This document shows positions 20,347 through 21,291 of a stretch of 21,291 nucleotides of DNA, piece after piece. The stretch is from a virus. Position 1 is the first letter of the stretch. Each line of letters begins with the position of its first letter. Location of the stretch: positions 1 to 21,291 of IMG/VR virus record IMGVR_UViG_3300030106_003370; one strand, given 5' to 3'. Both the position numbers and the translations under genes were made by a program. The notes under the pieces were generated by a model. It made no database searches. It was not told where the DNA came from and saw nothing but the letters and a program-made list of their open reading frames with translations.

Positions 20347-21291
20347 ACGGGCATCATCTCCCCCGCATTAATTGCACGAGGCTGGGATGTTTTACCTGTT
20401 CGCGCACCCCTAACCCTATCCATCATACCATATAATTGTTTTGCCCCTGCTGACGTTGACCCATTACCTAATCCTGACACAACATCCGCAGGTACAACAA
20501 ATTCATCAGGCGATACGGCTGCAATATCTTTAGACCCTGTAATAGGAAGCATAATATCATCACTCATACCATCTCCCGGCCCTCGTGTTAACCCGCCACC
20601 TTGTAAAGGTACAAGTCCTCCTGTTCTATAAGTATATCCGGGAGGTGTAAAAGGTGCAGGGTCAAAATATAATCGCTCTTCTGAAAAATCTGCGCCAGCA
20701 GGATCTCCTGCAAACGGGTCAATAGAATCTCTAGGAGGGGGCATAAAACCGCCTTCAGGATAGAACGGTTGCTCTTTTTCTGCGATATCGTAAGGTTCAG
20801 GTGTTTTTGTATATTCATGTGCTGCCATAGACGCAAGACTAGCGGCAATAGGTGCTTTACCTAACGCTAAACCTTCAGCTCCTTTACCCGCAAGATTTTT
20901 TAATCCTTCACTACTAAAAGCTCTACCCATATTTCCAACATTTAATCCTGCTTGAGCAGAAGGAGATAATGTAGAAGACATACTTTTTGCTAACTCTCCG
21001 CCATATGCTCTACCCGGAGGCCCACCCAGCATTGCCATATGATCCGCAGTTCCTGCTGTAAACCCTGCTTTTCCTTGTGCTGTTTGTCTAGCTGCTTCCC
21101 CTGCTGTTGTACCTGCTCCTGCCCCTGCAAGTGCGTTACCTATTGAAGCACCGCCACCAACACCTAACCCCCATTTTGCCATTTGTGCTGTATCAAACCC
21201 CGTAGCAAGACCCGCGCCTAATGCTGCGCCACCACCTAAAACCCACGGATTAGCTAATAATGTTGACGCACCACCTGTAAATGGAGCTGCT
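20343..21291 (-). CDS. Gly-rich late phage protein (5'-truncated by window edge)
   Basis: The frame is open to the right window edge; 36 residues upstream of the ATG at 21182 (ending ALGAGLATGFDTAQ) read without a stop and have the same Gly/Ala-rich character, so the true start lies outside. At least 315 residues are visible. The N-terminal part is Ala/Gly-rich and may contact membrane; the middle is Pro-rich (FMPPPRD, PFTPPGY). The C-terminal domain is a clear conserved phage module: GGGLTRGPGDGMSDDI, then SPDEFVVPADVVSGLGNGS and a helical LYGMMDRVRGARTGK end. That module is widespread in marine phage late regions with no assigned function. A virion protein is likely. Confidence 0.75.
   Translation of the reverse strand, partial: AAPFTGGASTLLANPWVLGGGAALGAGLATGFDTAQMAKWGLGVGGGASIGNALAGAGAGTTAGEAARQTAQGKAGFTAGTADHMAMLGGPPGRAYGGELAKSMSSTLSPSAQAGLNVGNMGRAFSSEGLKNLAGKGAEGLALGKAPIAASLASMAAHEYTKTPEPYDIAEKEQPFYPEGGFMPPPRDSIDPFAGDPAGADFSEERLYFDPAPFTPPGYTYRTGGLVPLQGGGLTRGPGDGMSDDIMLPITGSKDIAAVSPDEFVVPADVVSGLGNGSTSAGAKQLYGMMDRVRGARTGKTSQPRAINAGEMMPV

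Noticed and set aside
20588-20848. 86-aa minus-strand ORF within the right-edge gene
   Set aside because: It overlaps the conserved C-terminal module of the 315-residue frame and shows no family features.

Overview
This window is almost certainly part of a lytic-type tailed bacteriophage genome. It is AT-rich and packed with genes: the largest gap between convincing genes is about 62 bases, and most neighbours touch or overlap by 1 to 8 bases. The mix of genes resembles podovirus-like phages of marine bacteria known mostly from metagenomes. That host and habitat assignment is inference from gene style, not shown by the sequence. No rRNA, tRNA, CRISPR array, IS element or integrase was found, and the window cuts a gene at each edge.

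Left block (1-7792, + strand), DNA metabolism. In order: a phage Dam-type adenine methyltransferase whose 5' end lies outside the window; a RecB/Cas4-like PD-(D/E)XK nuclease; a small basic protein; an HNH endonuclease overlapping it by 86 nt; an SNF2-family helicase; then, after a good sigma70-like promoter, a small coiled-coil protein, an ssDNA-binding protein with an acidic tail, a small HTH protein, and a 928-aa primase-helicase fusion. Two small unassigned genes close the block (68 aa and a 59-aa ORF). The set looks like an early/middle operon for replication, recombination and DNA modification. DNA polymerase is not in the window.

Right block (21291-7761, - strand), virion and late genes. 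Read in transcription order: a Gly-rich late protein truncated at the window edge; a 138-aa protein resembling the small T7 gp13-type internal virion/GNAT-like proteins; a 334-aa Gln/Arg-rich structural protein with a 33-bp tandem repeat; a 550-aa virion-type protein; a giant 2918-aa polyvalent protein with a HExxxH metallopeptidase-like domain and long coiled coils; then a 163-aa protein with one C-terminal membrane segment and a 69-aa protein with a hydrophobic N-terminus. This resembles an ejection-protein cassette in which the giant protein takes the place of T7 gp16. Portal, capsid and terminase genes would be expected beyond the right edge.

The two blocks converge and overlap tail to tail by 32 bp at 7761-7792. 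The only strong intrinsic terminator-like hairpin in the area, at 7447-7485, lies inside the reading frame of the 68-aa gene just after the primase-helicase, which suggests possible transcriptional attenuation. The most interesting items are the giant metallopeptidase-bearing protein, the intragenic terminator, the overprinted small-basic/HNH pair, and the two-gene membrane-associated unit at the end of the late operon.
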